Source: Echria macrotheca (lineage: Eukaryota; Ascomycota; Sordariomycetes; Sordariales; Schizotheciaceae). From it: a stretch of DNA of 64,000 bases. Below are positions 22,016-32,404 of this stretch, one piece after another (position 1 is the stretch's first letter; the number at the start of each line of letters is the position of its first letter). The stretch is from the NCBI GenBank assembly GCA_030411725.1, contig MU839829.1, positions 806,001 to 870,000 on the forward strand, written 5' to 3'. The notes beneath the pieces were generated by a model. The model was not told the origin of the DNA, ran no database searches, and worked only from the letters and a program-made list of their open reading frames with translations. The translations under genes were made by a program, and so were the position numbers.

Positions 22016-23887
22016 TTAGATACGGTTCCCACCACGACGCTCAATCTCCCTAGAATCCTTACAAGCCCAAACAAAGTCATCACTCCCCTCCGAATCACCA
22101 CTACTACTCGACGACGACGACTCATCAAGACACATCATCCGCGAGAAGAAACCGTGGTGTGATTTCCTCTTGCTCTTGTTGCTCTGCGGAGATGACTGAC
22201 TTCTTGAAGAGTCTTTACTCCGTGAGGAGGATGAGCTGTGGATTGGTCTTGTTGTTTTTGATGATGGTGGTGATGATGTAGGAGGTTGTCTTGGAGGTGA
22301 TAGTGGTGGTACCCTGGACGTTGTCTGCTGTGGTGGTGGCCTGGGCCTGGGGACCGGGACCGGGTGAGCTGAGGGATGTGGTCTCACGGCTCCTGGAGTT
22401 GGTGCCGATGGTCTTCTTGGGGCTTGTTCTGCTTGTGCATCTGGCCGTGGTCTCGACGAAGATGTAGACTTTGGCTGTCTTGATCTCGAGGTTTCTGCCA
22501 TCGATCGTTCTGATAACGGCGGCGGCGGTCTGGTGGTAGCTAGCGGCTCTCGTTGACTTCGATCTGGTGCTCGTCGCACTGCAGGCTGGCGTTGTAACCC
22601 GGGCGCGTCCCGTCTCTGCGCAGATGGTCTTGCCAGCGGTGCTGGAACTGGAGCTGTGGGAGCTGGAGCCCTCCGAAGTGTTGGTTCCGGCGGCTCAGGT
22701 TGTTTCGTCCGAATCCGCAGAGGCGCCGGGACTAATGTCGGCGGCCGCTTCTTGACCACCTCTGGCTCTGCTCTTGTCGCTGGGATTTGTCGGTTGGACC
22801 GGTGAAGTGTGCCGGTGCCGGTGCCCTTCCGAGTCAACGGGGTCGTTGAGCTGGTGGTGCTCGTCTGCGTCTTCTCAGCAGAGGCGGAAGGCTTCGACCT
22901 CTCGGTCCGTAGGGGACTAACTGGGTGCCGGATTGTCGACGGACTCACCGGCGACACGACACGGGGTCGTGAACGCGATGGCGATGGTTGACGCCCGGGG
23001 CGGGCGGCGACGTGTGCTTGCGTGGCGGGATCGAGTTCGGCGCCGCTTAACTCGTACATGAGCTGGTCTATTGTGTCCCTCTTTCTCTGTGGTGTAGGAA
23101 CAGCCCTGGCTGGAGGCGGTAGGTCCCTCTTGCGCTGTGGTGGAGGGACGTCTCTCCTTGAAAGCGGTATATGGGCAACCTGGGAGGGAGAAGGCGGCGT
23201 CCGAGGTCGAGATGGTCGAATCTCCGTCGGCGTGGATTCTCTCCTGGACCGTTGAGACTCGCCGCTTCTCCCTCCTATGTTGACCGGAACAGAAGAACTC
23301 TGACGACCTGTCGACCCATCGAGTACACCGTGTATGGATGCAATATTCGCGGCATCTTTAAAGGCAGGTTGTCGTGCCGGAGCAGGCCGTACCCTCTCCC
23401 TCTCATTCCTGCTCCCCTCGCGCCTCTTTTCTCCAGATGAAGAGATATTATGCCGCTGAAGCATGGGCGAGACAAGAACCGGTTCGTCGTCATCCACTAC
23501 ACCAGAAATGTTAGCAGACCATTGCTGTGGCTGGCGGGACAGCGGGACGGGCGGCGGATCGAAACCCGTCGACCCCGTGGCTGTCTCCTGCAGATGTTGG
23601 ATGTTATACTTCTTACCTGCCGAGCTTGTTTTTTCTGTGACTTTGGTGGCCTTCTGTAATGGCTTGATTCGGGCCTGCGGAGTGAAGTCTCCGCGTTTAC
23701 ACCGCGGACAGATGTCGGTCGAGTCGAGGTTGGTCTCGCTCAGCTTGCCACAGTGCTGCTGGGTGCCACCGGAAAAGACGCGTCCGAGAAAGGAGGACTG
23801 GCTCTTTTGGTAGCTTTTGCATGGCTTGATGGCCCCCGTCTGTGTCTTGTGTCCACACCTGTAGTGTGAAGTTTTTTGGTTGCACAT
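22016..23887 (-). CDS. Proline/serine/arginine-rich protein with Cys-His N-terminus, unknown function
   Basis: A single open frame of 623 aa. Residues 1-70 have a Cys/His pattern (MCNQKTSHYRCGHKT, a lone Cys, CGK, CPRC) that could bind zinc. The rest is low-complexity, dominated by Pro, Ser, Arg and Thr, with many RP, SP and PPP runs and a Ser-rich patch near the C-terminus (DESSSSSSSGDSEGSDD). Such proteins are common in filamentous fungi and have no known biochemical role. Codon use and length argue that the frame is real; reverse-strand open frames inside it look like shadows. It is upstream of and divergent from the next gene. Confidence 0.68.
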   Translation of the reverse strand: MCNQKTSHYRCGHKTQTGAIKPCKSYQKSQSSFLGRVFSGGTQQHCGKLSETNLDSTDICPRCKRGDFTPQARIKPLQKATKVTEKTSSAGKKYNIQHLQETATGSTGFDPPPVPLSRQPQQWSANISGVVDDDEPVLVSPMLQRHNISSSGEKRREGSRNERERVRPAPARQPAFKDAANIASIHGVLDGSTGRQSSSVPVNIGGRSGESQRSRRESTPTEIRPSRPRTPPSPSQVAHIPLSRRDVPPPQRKRDLPPPARAVPTPQRKRDTIDQLMYELSGAELDPATQAHVAARPGRQPSPSRSRPRVVSPVSPSTIRHPVSPLRTERSKPSASAEKTQTSTTSSTTPLTRKGTGTGTLHRSNRQIPATRAEPEVVKKRPPTLVPAPLRIRTKQPEPPEPTLRRAPAPTAPVPAPLARPSAQRRDAPGLQRQPAVRRAPDRSQREPLATTRPPPPLSERSMAETSRSRQPKSTSSSRPRPDAQAEQAPRRPSAPTPGAVRPHPSAHPVPVPRPRPPPQQTTSRVPPLSPPRQPPTSSPPSSKTTRPIHSSSSSRSKDSSRSQSSPQSNKSKRKSHHGFFSRMMCLDESSSSSSSGDSEGSDDFVWACKDSREIERRGGNRI

Positions 23888-24417
23888 GGTTGTTGTTGTG
23901 CTCTTGTCGTTGTGTGTATAGCGGGAAAAGTTATGTACGATTTTCTCTCTGTTGAGATATGTTCGTCGTGGTCTTCTTGTGCCGCCATATACACTGCTGG
24001 TGATCTGTTTCTGGATATGACGAGAGCATCATAGATTTGTAGCTGGTAAACTTCTTATATAGCTTCTTTCACATTGTTCTTTCTTTCTGTGTCAGACAAC
24101 CTTCATTGTTCACATTACTGTTCACACCATTGTTCACATAATAGTCCTGTCGTATGGTTCTTTGACCGTCAGATTTGAACCCGCCGACAATGTGATTGTA
24201 ACAACGGCTCTGCTTGCTTCCGTCTTTGTGTCTTGTTCTTTCCAGACAATTCTCATATAAAAGCTGCACCCCCTTTTGAGGCCGCATCCATGTTCTGTTT
24301 CCTCATTTGCCTGAGACTGCCAGTTTCGACAGACGCACAATCCCCCAAAGACATCTTTTTAACCAAGCTGTCTACAAGGTATCACCCGCATCTGTCAAAG
24401 AAATTACCGTCATCACC
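23888..24417. promoter_or_regulatory. Divergent promoter region of two uncharacterised genes
   Basis: A 530-bp gap between divergent genes, AT-rich, with small direct repeats of TTGTTCACAT/TTCACA around 24098-24140. Likely contains both promoters. No RNA gene is present. Confidence 0.45.
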
Positions 24418-25662
24418 ATGGCGGCATTCTTGTCCTCATTCTGGTCTTCTAGACCGGCTCCCGAGAACAGGCAGTGTCCACAGCCAAAGAAAACAAGGGA
24501 AGAACCTCCACGTCAAGACACAGCTGATGTGGCCCCAACAGGTATCACCTTCTTCCCCCCCTTTGTCCCCTGTCCGAACCCGCACGGGACAGACGAGTTT
24601 GTACGGGCAACACTAATCGAGCAGGGCGGATCCCAACGGGCAGCCCTCAGGGCATGGAACGACATCTCCCGCGCCTCGCGGGCCGCTGAACCAAGCAGTC
24701 CCAAGCCCAAAGGTAAGCCTCCCCACCCCAAGTCCAAGGCTAACAACCAGCCCCAGGCCAAACCTCTCCCAACCGACTGCCGCGAATCCCGCGCCACCGA
24801 GAGCCTCCGCGAGATCCTCCGGAACTCAGTCGAGCCATCCCAGGCCCGTCGTCCCCAAACGGCGGCGGCGGTCAATCCATCCATGGCACGAGCACTCGGC
24901 CCCATGGCCACCAACCTAATCCAGTCGCCGTCATGCTCAAGCGAGGAATCCTCCTCGGGTTCAACGCCAAGTCCATTCCCAGCCGGCGGCGGGCCAGCTA
25001 CCACCAGACAGTCAGCCACAGCGCGCACCCTCTTCCGGACTTCCTTCCCGCACCGCGGCGCCCACATACTCGCACCGCCAAAGTCGACACCCCTCGGCCT
25101 CATCTCCGCGCTAAGTGCCATCCGCACTTCCATGACGCACATTCCCGCACTGGCGGAGATCAAAACCCCCTCCCTGCGCGCCATGGAGAGCGTACACGCG
25201 CAGTACATCCGCCTCCTGGCGCGTGAGGGACGGCACCTCTCGCCTTATGTCCCCGAGGAGACTCCGTTCTCGCCCGAGAGTCTGGCGGGTATGCTTCACA
25301 ACCTGGTTTCCCTCAGAGACCTTCTCCCCGGACACCCGACGATTAGAACCGTTGGTCTGGGGATTATTTGCGAGGATGACCAGGATGAAGGACATGTCGG
25401 GAGGATCATCTGCGCCGGCGGTCCGCCTGATTTGGTCGTGTGGATCTATTTTGATTCCGCCACCGACGGACGGGCTTGTTTTGATCGCGAGGGAGGCGTG
25501 TATACCCGTCTTGCCGGGTTTGCTGCGCTCAAGCCTGTGCCCCTGAGGGAATCTAGATTTAGTTGGGGCGCTGAGGAGAACATGGGTGTTGTGAGAGAGT
25601 TGGCCTGGCGGAGTGAGGTCAAGATGTTAAAGACCAAGAGGGAGGGATCAACAGGTAAGTGA
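24418..25662 (+). CDS. Uncharacterised fungal protein
   Basis: A single open frame; start chosen at 24418, where ATCACCATGG gives good initiation context and the protein begins MAAFLSSFWSSRP; 414 aa. An in-frame ATG at 24307 would add 37 residues that resemble leader. Residues 1-220 are Pro/Ser-rich and probably disordered. Residues 240-405 look folded, with alternating hydrophobic segments such as TIRTVGLGIICEDD, IICAGGPPDLVVWIYFD and RACFDREGGVYTRLAGFAALKP, which suggest a beta-rich domain. I do not recognise the family. A perfect GTAAGT overlaps the stop codon at 25662, so an alternatively spliced C-terminus is possible. Confidence 0.65.
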   Translation: MAAFLSSFWSSRPAPENRQCPQPKKTREEPPRQDTADVAPTGITFFPPFVPCPNPHGTDEFVRATLIEQGGSQRAALRAWNDISRASRAAEPSSPKPKGKPPHPKSKANNQPQAKPLPTDCRESRATESLREILRNSVEPSQARRPQTAAAVNPSMARALGPMATNLIQSPSCSSEESSSGSTPSPFPAGGGPATTRQSATARTLFRTSFPHRGAHILAPPKSTPLGLISALSAIRTSMTHIPALAEIKTPSLRAMESVHAQYIRLLAREGRHLSPYVPEETPFSPESLAGMLHNLVSLRDLLPGHPTIRTVGLGIICEDDQDEGHVGRIICAGGPPDLVVWIYFDSATDGRACFDREGGVYTRLAGFAALKPVPLRESRFSWGAEENMGVVRELAWRSEVKMLKTKREGSTGK

Positions 25663-26514
25663 AAATGAATTATTACCTGGCTAGGTAAGTGGATTTCGAT
25701 TTCCCTTTTCCCTCTCTCTCTCTACGTCCCCCCTTATGTACGACTCGTTTAATCCAAATACTTTCGATATTCATGCAATGCACTTTTGTTTTTGACTTTT
25801 ACGCCCCATCTTATTATGAGTGAGCAGTATTTTTTTTTCTTGTGATGATTTGAAACAACATCAGCGTGTAATGCCGTTGGTGGTAATAAGTAAGTGTGAC
25901 CTAGTGTCCTGACAAGTTGTTGCGGTTATCCTTCCACATTGAAGAGGAGCTTGCCGAAGTCATGCATAAGGGGTTACTTACACATACCATACGCTCCCTC
26001 TTGAAGGTTCCGCAGCTTCTGTCAATGAGATTCGCTTGCCTCCTAAAAAAACACCAGAAGACTCAGAACATCTAACATCTCACCTCATGTGTGAGTAACA
26101 CCGGCGACGCGTTTGAAGCAACTTGATTACGTTTAACTAGGGCCCGTGGGCGCCCTCCCCATCCTATCTCGGGCGTTTCGTGTGCTTCCTTCACGGACGA
26201 CCACGAGGGGTTGTCTAGCCATATCGTACACCCAATCGATAATTATATCGTATGTCGTAAAGCAATCGTCGTTCCTGGCGTCGGCGTAGCCCATCCTACA
26301 CCTGAGCATACCTTGGCCGATGATGCAACAAACGCACGCGGCCGTCCTCGCGGGGATTAAACAGCCTGAGACGACGGTGGACCGGACTGGATCGTTCGTA
26401 GCGCAGATTTAGTCCCCATGTCTCTGTGCTCGTCGCGCTGCTTGAGTCTGACGGTTAACCGGTCCTTTTGACGGCTTCGTCAACTGGGCTCGACTCAGAA
26501 CGTAGCTAGACGAC
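25663..26514. other. Intergenic region between convergent genes
   Basis: About 850 bp between convergent genes. No gene, RNA or repeat could be supported; short AT-rich and T-rich tracts occur near 25800. Confidence 0.5.
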
Positions 26515-27339
26515 CTAAGCGTGCTTATTGACTGCTCTCGGCGCCACCTGAATCCGCCTACCCCCAAGCTCTTTAAGCTTTTCGGCTAGCGTCTTGGTCC
26601 GGTCAAGCTCGGCCATTTCGTCACCTCCACCAATGCTCACGCCAAACACCATAATATTCGGCACCGTCGATCTCCCGGTCCTTTCGACCAGCTTATCCTG
26701 GATCTTGCGGCCGAGATGATGCTGGTCCAATTCGACCACATAGGGCGCCGGGTAGATGTCATATTTGTCCAGCAAGATGCCCTTCGCCTTCTTAGAGTGG
26801 GGGCAGTACGACTTGGAGAAGATGATAACTAGCAAGAATTAGCAACGAACCCGGCGCGAGAAGGTACATCACCTACTTGGGGACTTCTTCAGAATAGCGG
26901 TCAGTTCGGCCTCGACCTCGTGGTCCTCATCCGTCTCCTCCACCTTCTTTTTCGTTTCACCCTTCTTCTTCTGCCCGCTTGCCGATGATCCCACTCCAAT
27001 AATGTCCTCTGGGTCATCCGGTTTGTTGGGTGCCTTGGCGTTGGCATTATCTTTCGCTTTTTGTTCGGCCAGCCTCAGGCGCTCGGCCATGGCCTGAGCG
27101 ACGATCTCGTCGTCGTCGTCGAGCCCCTGGTTGTGTGTGCCCACCACTTTTTGACGCCCACCTCCGCCCTTTTCCCCGCCCCCACGATCCATGGCGTTCA
27201 TGGTCTTGTGGTAAAAGTCTTGTATTGTCCGGGTATCGCGTTCTTTCGTCTCGCGGAAGTGAGAGCTGACGAACAGCATGGTGATAAGGGCGCCGAGCGC
27301 GACGTAGAGAAGAAGTCGGATTCGCCTTGGTGACGGCAT
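26515..27339 (-). CDS. Membrane-anchored monothiol glutaredoxin (Grx6/Grx7 type)
   Basis: Two exons, 27339-26877 and 26828-26515, joined across a 48-nt intron in phase 1; 258 aa. Start 27339 puts a basic PSPRRIR segment before one hydrophobic helix (LLLYVALGALITMLFVSS), giving a signal-anchor topology; an ATG at 27366 would add nine residues. A disordered charged linker (~120 residues) leads to the glutaredoxin domain: IIFSKSYCPHSKKAK with the active-site Cys at 163 and Ser at 166, then a TVPNIMVFGVSIGGGDEM segment whose TVP and GG bind glutathione. Cys-x-x-Ser plus an N-terminal anchor matches yeast Grx6/Grx7 in the early secretory pathway, which act in thiol homeostasis. Confidence 0.88.
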
Positions 27340-28695
27340 CGTGCTAACGGGTATCGAAAGAGTCAATTAGAAATGGAAAGTGAGCCGACTTCGAGTGGTG
27401 CACGGCCTTGCGAGAACGGGAAGCGATAGCCGCGAGAACAGAGAAGCGACAGCCCCTTTTCGTGGTTGAAGAGATGATTGCGAGCAGAAGTCGGCCTGGC
27501 GAGAAGCTAGAAATGCATTCTCGCGGATGATCGACAGCTGGTGGATACGAGTAGTATAAGCGAGCGACGTGAAATATTGAAGAGCGCCCTTCGGCCGCAC
27601 AGGACGATGTTTTCGACAAGCGCTGACGCGGTGGACGTGTCGATGGTCGTTGGTGATCCTTCGTGTCGTTGTTCTCGAAGAGGACGAATGAAGATGCGCC
27701 GCATCCAAAGCCGTTAGCGCCAACGGTTGTTACTTCCGAAAACAGTGCGAATTGGGCGACATGTTCTTATCAGCACCTGAGATTGTACCTGCCACAGTTC
27801 CGTCGGGTGATTAGCAACTCGTCTGCATGCTTCTTACAGCTTGATCTATCGACTCATGGCAGCAATTTCAACAAGAAAACGCTGGAATATGTCATACCCC
27901 AGATCTCACTTGGTCGAGATGACGGACGCGCTTGTCAGGCACGTGTCAGGCACAGTGATGATCCGGGGTATTTTGCGCCTGGCTCATGCGCGGCGAGTAC
28001 ACTGCAGCAGTGCGGGCCGCTGCGTCATTGGCTGGGACAACGTTGGTGACCTCGACCGGCAACATCATCGCCAAACAGCGAGAAAATGCAAAAGGAGGCC
28101 GGGCATGGAGTATTATTCTAAAGTTGGGGTTTAATCCGTATTTGGAGAACAATACCCAGGAGTGCTAGGCTGCCCAGATCCAGTTCTCACAAAACTCGAC
28201 GTCTTATTTGTTCAAAGTAACACGACGAGTCGAGTCGAGCGTCAAACGAGACTCCAATATTGAGGTAGACTTGTCCGGTCCGCGAACAAGAGACAACACG
28301 CTGTCGAGATTCGAGACGGAGCGCCGGTTGCTCCGCCGTCGGGTACCGTTAGACGTGGAGTGGTCGGCCATTTTCATGATTGGCCCGGCTGCCGGCTATG
28401 CTCAGGAAGTGGCACTTTCTTCTAGAACACATCTTGGCTTACACGGCCCAAAACGGCAAATTGTGTGCTTCTTCCGCGGTTCAAGAGGCCGGATACAACC
28501 GTTTTCACAAAAGACCAGCTTCCCCGCAATTAGATATGCCGCGAAGCGAAGAAACACGTTCCGTCAATTACAGCTGGCCGTGGCTTCGATATCCAACCAG
28601 GACCATGGTGATGGCCAATAAATCGTCGGCTGACCCCGGAAATGGTGGTTCTACCATAATATTCCGTTGTCCATTGTGCAGTATACTGAACCAAA
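27340..28695. promoter_or_regulatory. Divergent promoter region (glutaredoxin / galactanase)
   Basis: A 1.36-kb gap between divergently transcribed genes containing both promoters. The galactanase side would be expected to carry carbon-source regulation, but no site can be named with confidence. Short open frames here are not convincing. Confidence 0.45.
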
Positions 28696-29795
28696 ATGGT
28701 TCTTCTTTCGTTATCGGCAATTTTGGCCTGTCTCTCGGCCGCCCATGCCGCGCTGCCATACAAAGGCGTCGACTGGTCGTCGGTAATCGTCGAAGAGAAA
28801 GCCGGGGTGAAATACAAGGACACCAACGGCCAGGCTAAGCCGCTGGAACAGGTCCTTGCTGACAATGGTGTCAATACCGTGCGGCAGCGTGTCTGGGTGA
28901 CGCCCTCAGGGGGGACATATAACCTTGACTACAACATCCAGCTTGGGAAGCGCGCAAAGGCGGTGGGCCTGGGAGTCTACCTCGACCTCCATTTCAGCGA
29001 TACCTGGGCGGACCCGTCCCATCAGACCATCCCATCAGGATGGCCGAGTGATATTAGCAACCTCTCGTGGAAGCTGTACAACTACACGCTGGACGTATCC
29101 AATCGCTTCCAAGATGCCGGCGTCCAGCCAACTATCATCTCCATCGGAAATGAGATCACGCCAGGCCTACTATGGCCAACAGGAAAGACCAACAACTGGG
29201 CAAACATTGCGAGGCTACTGCACTCGGCGTCTGCCGGCATCAAGGACTCGCGACTCGACCCGAAGCCCAAGATCATGGTTCACCTTGATAATGGCTGGCA
29301 AGTATTCCCAAAAGATGGGAGCGAATGGAACTAACAAAAAACAGGAACTGGGGAACACAACAGTGGTGGTACACCAATGTTCTGAAGCAAGGAACTTTCC
29401 TCGCCTCCGACTATGACATGATGGGCGTCAGCTACTACCCTTTTTATTCGGAACAAGCGACGCTATCGTCTCTCAAGTCCAGCCTGGCGAACATGGCCAG
29501 CACCTGGGGTAAGGAGGTCCTCGTCGTCGAGACCGACTGGCCAACATCGTGTCCGAGTCCTAAATACCAGTTCCCATCGGACGCACGGAGCATCCCGCGC
29601 ACGGCAGCTGGGCAGGCCACCTGGATACAGCAGGTTGCCAACGTTGTCTCGAGCGTCAAAGGCGGCGTAGGCTTGTTTTACTGGGAGCCCGCTTGGATCC
29701 ATAACGCGAATTTGGGTTCTTCGTGTGCCGACAACTGTATGTTTTCGCAGAACGGACAGGCGCTGTCCAGTATGTCTGTATTTAAAAGCATTTGA
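28696..29795 (+). CDS. Secreted endo-beta-1,4-galactanase, GH53
   Basis: Two exons, 28696-29297 and 29345-29795; 350 aa. Residues 1-18 are a signal peptide with cleavage likely after AHA. The mature enzyme starts with LPYKGVDWSS, typical of GH53. Catalytic residues are visible: acid/base Glu in SIGNEITPG (E153) and nucleophile Glu in VVETDWP (E263). Other family blocks are RQRVWV, YLDLHFSDTWADP, GVSYYPFY and the near-terminal GLFYWEPAWI...SSCADN. It hydrolyses beta-1,4-galactan side chains of pectic arabinogalactan outside the cell. The 47-nt intron has a GC donor (TG|GCAAGT), required to keep DNGWNWGTQQWW in frame. Length matches characterised fungal galactanases. Confidence 0.96.
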
Positions 29796-30293
29796 ACAAG
29801 CTGTCTGTTCGCGAGTTTAGAAGTTCCACAGGAGCACCAAGTTGCCGACGGCATAGGCAGGAAAGACAACAACATGGAGAACAAATAGGATAACCTGAAA
29901 GAACAAAACGTAAAGTGATGCCGCCGAGAATATGTGATACGTATCACGAAAGCCTGACAATGGTGTGTTGGAAGCATCAGGGTTTGATGCGATGGGTGCG
30001 ATGCTAGCACGTGGCTTGGTTTTGCCCAATTGAGGAATCCTTGGCACCAGCCACGCACGAGCCACACAGGCCTCACACACACGCTTGGAAAGTGGGGCGG
30101 GGCTTGTGAGGGCACTGAGCCCTACGAATTTTGCAGTGGAGCCGCGCCCAGAGCAAGCACCACCAATCCACTCCACGTTGGTCGAAAGCGGTCATTATCT
30201 CAACCCACGCCCACCATCGCGACAACCTTTCGCTCTTCGATACCCAGGACTATCGACCGAGCGAAGTCGTGATCAATAACCACAACCGCAATC
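29796..30293. promoter_or_regulatory. Galactanase 3' region and RPS15 promoter
   Basis: About 500 bp containing the galactanase 3' UTR and the promoter of the ribosomal protein gene. No named element is seen. Confidence 0.5.
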
Positions 30294-31070
30294 ATGGCTG
30301 ACGAATACGTACGTTTACTCTCACACCTTCCCTGTCGCCGCTGGGAATGGCAACAACCCGCCGCGATCCGGCCCCGAAAATCTCAGTCATGAACAACTGA
30401 ACTAACGAATCCTGTCTTGCAGAACGCCGAGGAGGCCGCCGAGATTAAGAAGAAGAGAACCTTCCGCAAGTTCTCGTACCGCGGTATCGACCTCGATGCG
30501 TACGTTTCCCACCCCCCGATTGAACCGATCACACAAAAACCCAGAGCCCAGCGAGAAAGAGGAGGAGGAGGATACGTGATGGAGGATATTTGCAACGACA
30601 CGATGGGCATCAAAGGAGAGAGAGAAAGAAGCTAACATGGTTATTATCAGTCTCCTCGACCTCGGCTCGGATGAGCTCCGGGACGTTGTCCACGCGCGCG
30701 CCCGCCGCAGGATCAACCGCGGCCTCAAGCGCAAGCCCATGGGCCTGATCAAGAAGCTCCGCAAGGCCAAGCAGGAGGCCAAGCCCAACGAGAAGCCCGA
30801 CCTGGTCAAGACGCACCTCCGCGACATGATTGTCGTCCCCGAGATGATTGGCAGCGTCATCGGCATCTACTCGGGCAAGGAGTTCAACCAGGTCGAGATC
30901 AAGCCTGAGATGGTTGGCCACTACCTTGGCGAGTTCTCTATCACATAGTATGTGTCTGTGCTCCGAATCTTTCTGGCTAGCAAACTGACACCCGCAACAG
31001 CAAGCCTGTCAAGCACGGTCGGCCAGGTATCGGTGCCACGCACTCTTCTCGTTTCATTCCTCTGAAGTAA
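30294..31070 (+). CDS. rps15: 40S ribosomal protein S15 (uS19)
   Basis: Four exons: 30294-30308 (15 nt, only MADEY), 30423-30499, 30651-30947 and 31001-31070; phases match; 152 aa, the usual eukaryotic length. Diagnostic blocks are KKKRTFRKFSYRGIDLD, RARRRINRGLKRKPMGLIKKLRKAK, VVPEMIGSVIGIYSGKEFNQVEIKPEMVGHYLGEFS and the C-terminal HGRPGIGATHSSRFIPLK. The protein sits in the head of the small subunit near the A site and is needed for late 40S maturation and export. A tiny first exon followed by a relatively long intron is common in fungal ribosomal protein genes. Confidence 0.98.
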
Positions 31071-31639
31071 GGGCTGGGATATGGGTGGTTCTTGCATTCA
31101 GTCAGTCATGGATTCGGCGAAAATGGGACAAGGTTATGCTCTGGGGCATTAGTGATTACAGTGCCGTGACTATCCGAGGATACGAGATAGTATTGACATG
31201 AGCAATTCGAGTGCTGCTTCGGCGGATGATGTGACTATACTCCTTGATAGTTGATGTGCACCTGTCATTCGGGGTTATTGACGACATGTTTCTACGGCCT
31301 TCTTCGGTGCGCCCTACGTTCATTGAGTGACAGTACAATGACAGCTTCGTTGCTCAAACTCGCTCGTCATTCTTTGACAGATGCCTTACTTTCTTGGGAT
31401 GGGGAATCATGCAGAGTCGGTCCCGAATCCTGAGGACGATGCTGGCCTCCTTCTCCAGGAAGAGTGTCAAGGATCTCCAGACAGAATATCAAGGATCTCC
31501 TCGAAGAATATCAAGGAGGACTAGTCCCAAAAGTGCCAGAACATGTGTTGTCCCCTCCACCCAGGACAGATACCAAACCCTTCTAGAAAAAGACTACCGG
31601 CAACCCTTTCAAGAGGTTCTCCTCAAAGATTTAATTAGA
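31071..31639. other. Convergent 3' intergenic region (RPS15 / MTQ2)
   Basis: Contains the 3' UTRs of two convergent genes. A small internal duplication, (G)TATCAAGGATCTCC-like, is visible around 31468-31515. No gene is supported. Confidence 0.5.
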
Positions 31640-32404
31640 CTAGACATAGTCCCTCCATATCCTCACAATCTGCAACTTCTCCCACCCAGCCTGCCGCCCA
31701 CTCGTCCCGACCGTCTCGGCCCGCCACCCGTCATCCCCTCCAAACCGCTCGACAATCTCGGCCTTCACCTTGTCCGGAAAATTCTGCGCGCAGAGCAGGA
31801 GGTAGGCACACCCCCTTGGAGACAAGATCCCCGGCAGTTGGGAGAGTAGTCGGTCCGTGGTCTCCATGCCGTCCTTGCCGCCCGCGTAGGACAGCTCGAG
31901 GAGGTGCGAGTCCTGCTCAAATCTTGAGATGTTTTTTTCTCCCGGGAGGAGGAGGGAAGGAAGGGAGGGCGTGGGCACGTAGGGCGGGTTGAAGATTAGG
32001 ACGTCTACTTGGTTTAGTCTCAGGGGGGTGGTTAGGTCGCCTTGGAGGGTGTCGAGGTAGAAACCAAAGCCTGGCTCCGACGAAGAGGAGGAGGAGGAGA
32101 TGGCTTTGGCGGTGGTGAGTGTTGTCGCTGCGCAGGCGAATCTGTTGGCGTCGATGCCAAGGGAGAGGATGGACGAGGTGCCGAGGAGGGACTTGGCGTG
32201 CGCTGTGACGAAGGCGAGCACTACGCCTGAGCCGGGGCCGATTTCGACTACTAACGGGGAGGGGGACGCAGGGCTGGCGAGGCGGGATGTGAGGAAGGAA
32301 GTTTCCGAGGGGGAGGAGAGGGTGTCGAGGAGGAGGAAGGAGTCTTCGGAGGGCTCGTAGACGCGGGTGTACGGGACGTGGGAGGTATCTGGCGTTGGAA
32401 GCAT
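31640..32404 (-). CDS. mtq2: eRF1 glutamine methyltransferase catalytic subunit (HemK/PrmC family)
   Basis: A single exon of 254 aa. The N-terminal VYEPSEDSFLLLD block is the hallmark of Mtq2/HEMK2. The SAM-binding motif I is VVEIGPGSG (52-60), followed by an acidic strand end in LGIDAN. The catalytic NPPY motif is at 139-142 (FNPPYVPTP), where the Asn and Pro carbonyls hold the substrate amide. Known role: together with Trm112 it methylates the Gln of the GGQ loop in release factor eRF1, tuning translation termination. The gene is intronless and its length is normal. Confidence 0.94.
   Translation of the reverse strand: MLPTPDTSHVPYTRVYEPSEDSFLLLDTLSSPSETSFLTSRLASPASPSPLVVEIGPGSGVVLAFVTAHAKSLLGTSSILSLGIDANRFACAATTLTTAKAISSSSSSSEPGFGFYLDTLQGDLTTPLRLNQVDVLIFNPPYVPTPSLPSLLLPGEKNISRFEQDSHLLELSYAGGKDGMETTDRLLSQLPGILSPRGCAYLLLCAQNFPDKVKAEIVERFGGDDGWRAETVGTSGRQAGWEKLQIVRIWRDYV

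Noticed and set aside
24171..24183. tRNA B-box-like AGATTTGAACCC on the reverse strand
   Set aside because: The flanking bases do not form a T-stem and no acceptor stem or A-box lies at the right distance.
24713..24756. Intron-like segment GTAAGC...CTAAC...CAG inside the unknown gene
   Set aside because: Its 44 nt are not a multiple of three, and removing it would break the long frame that continues for 300 codons. It could be used rarely, but not in the main model.
28208..28621. 137-codon forward frame upstream of the galactanase
   Set aside because: It overlaps another frame and lies in promoter sequence, with no recognisable content.
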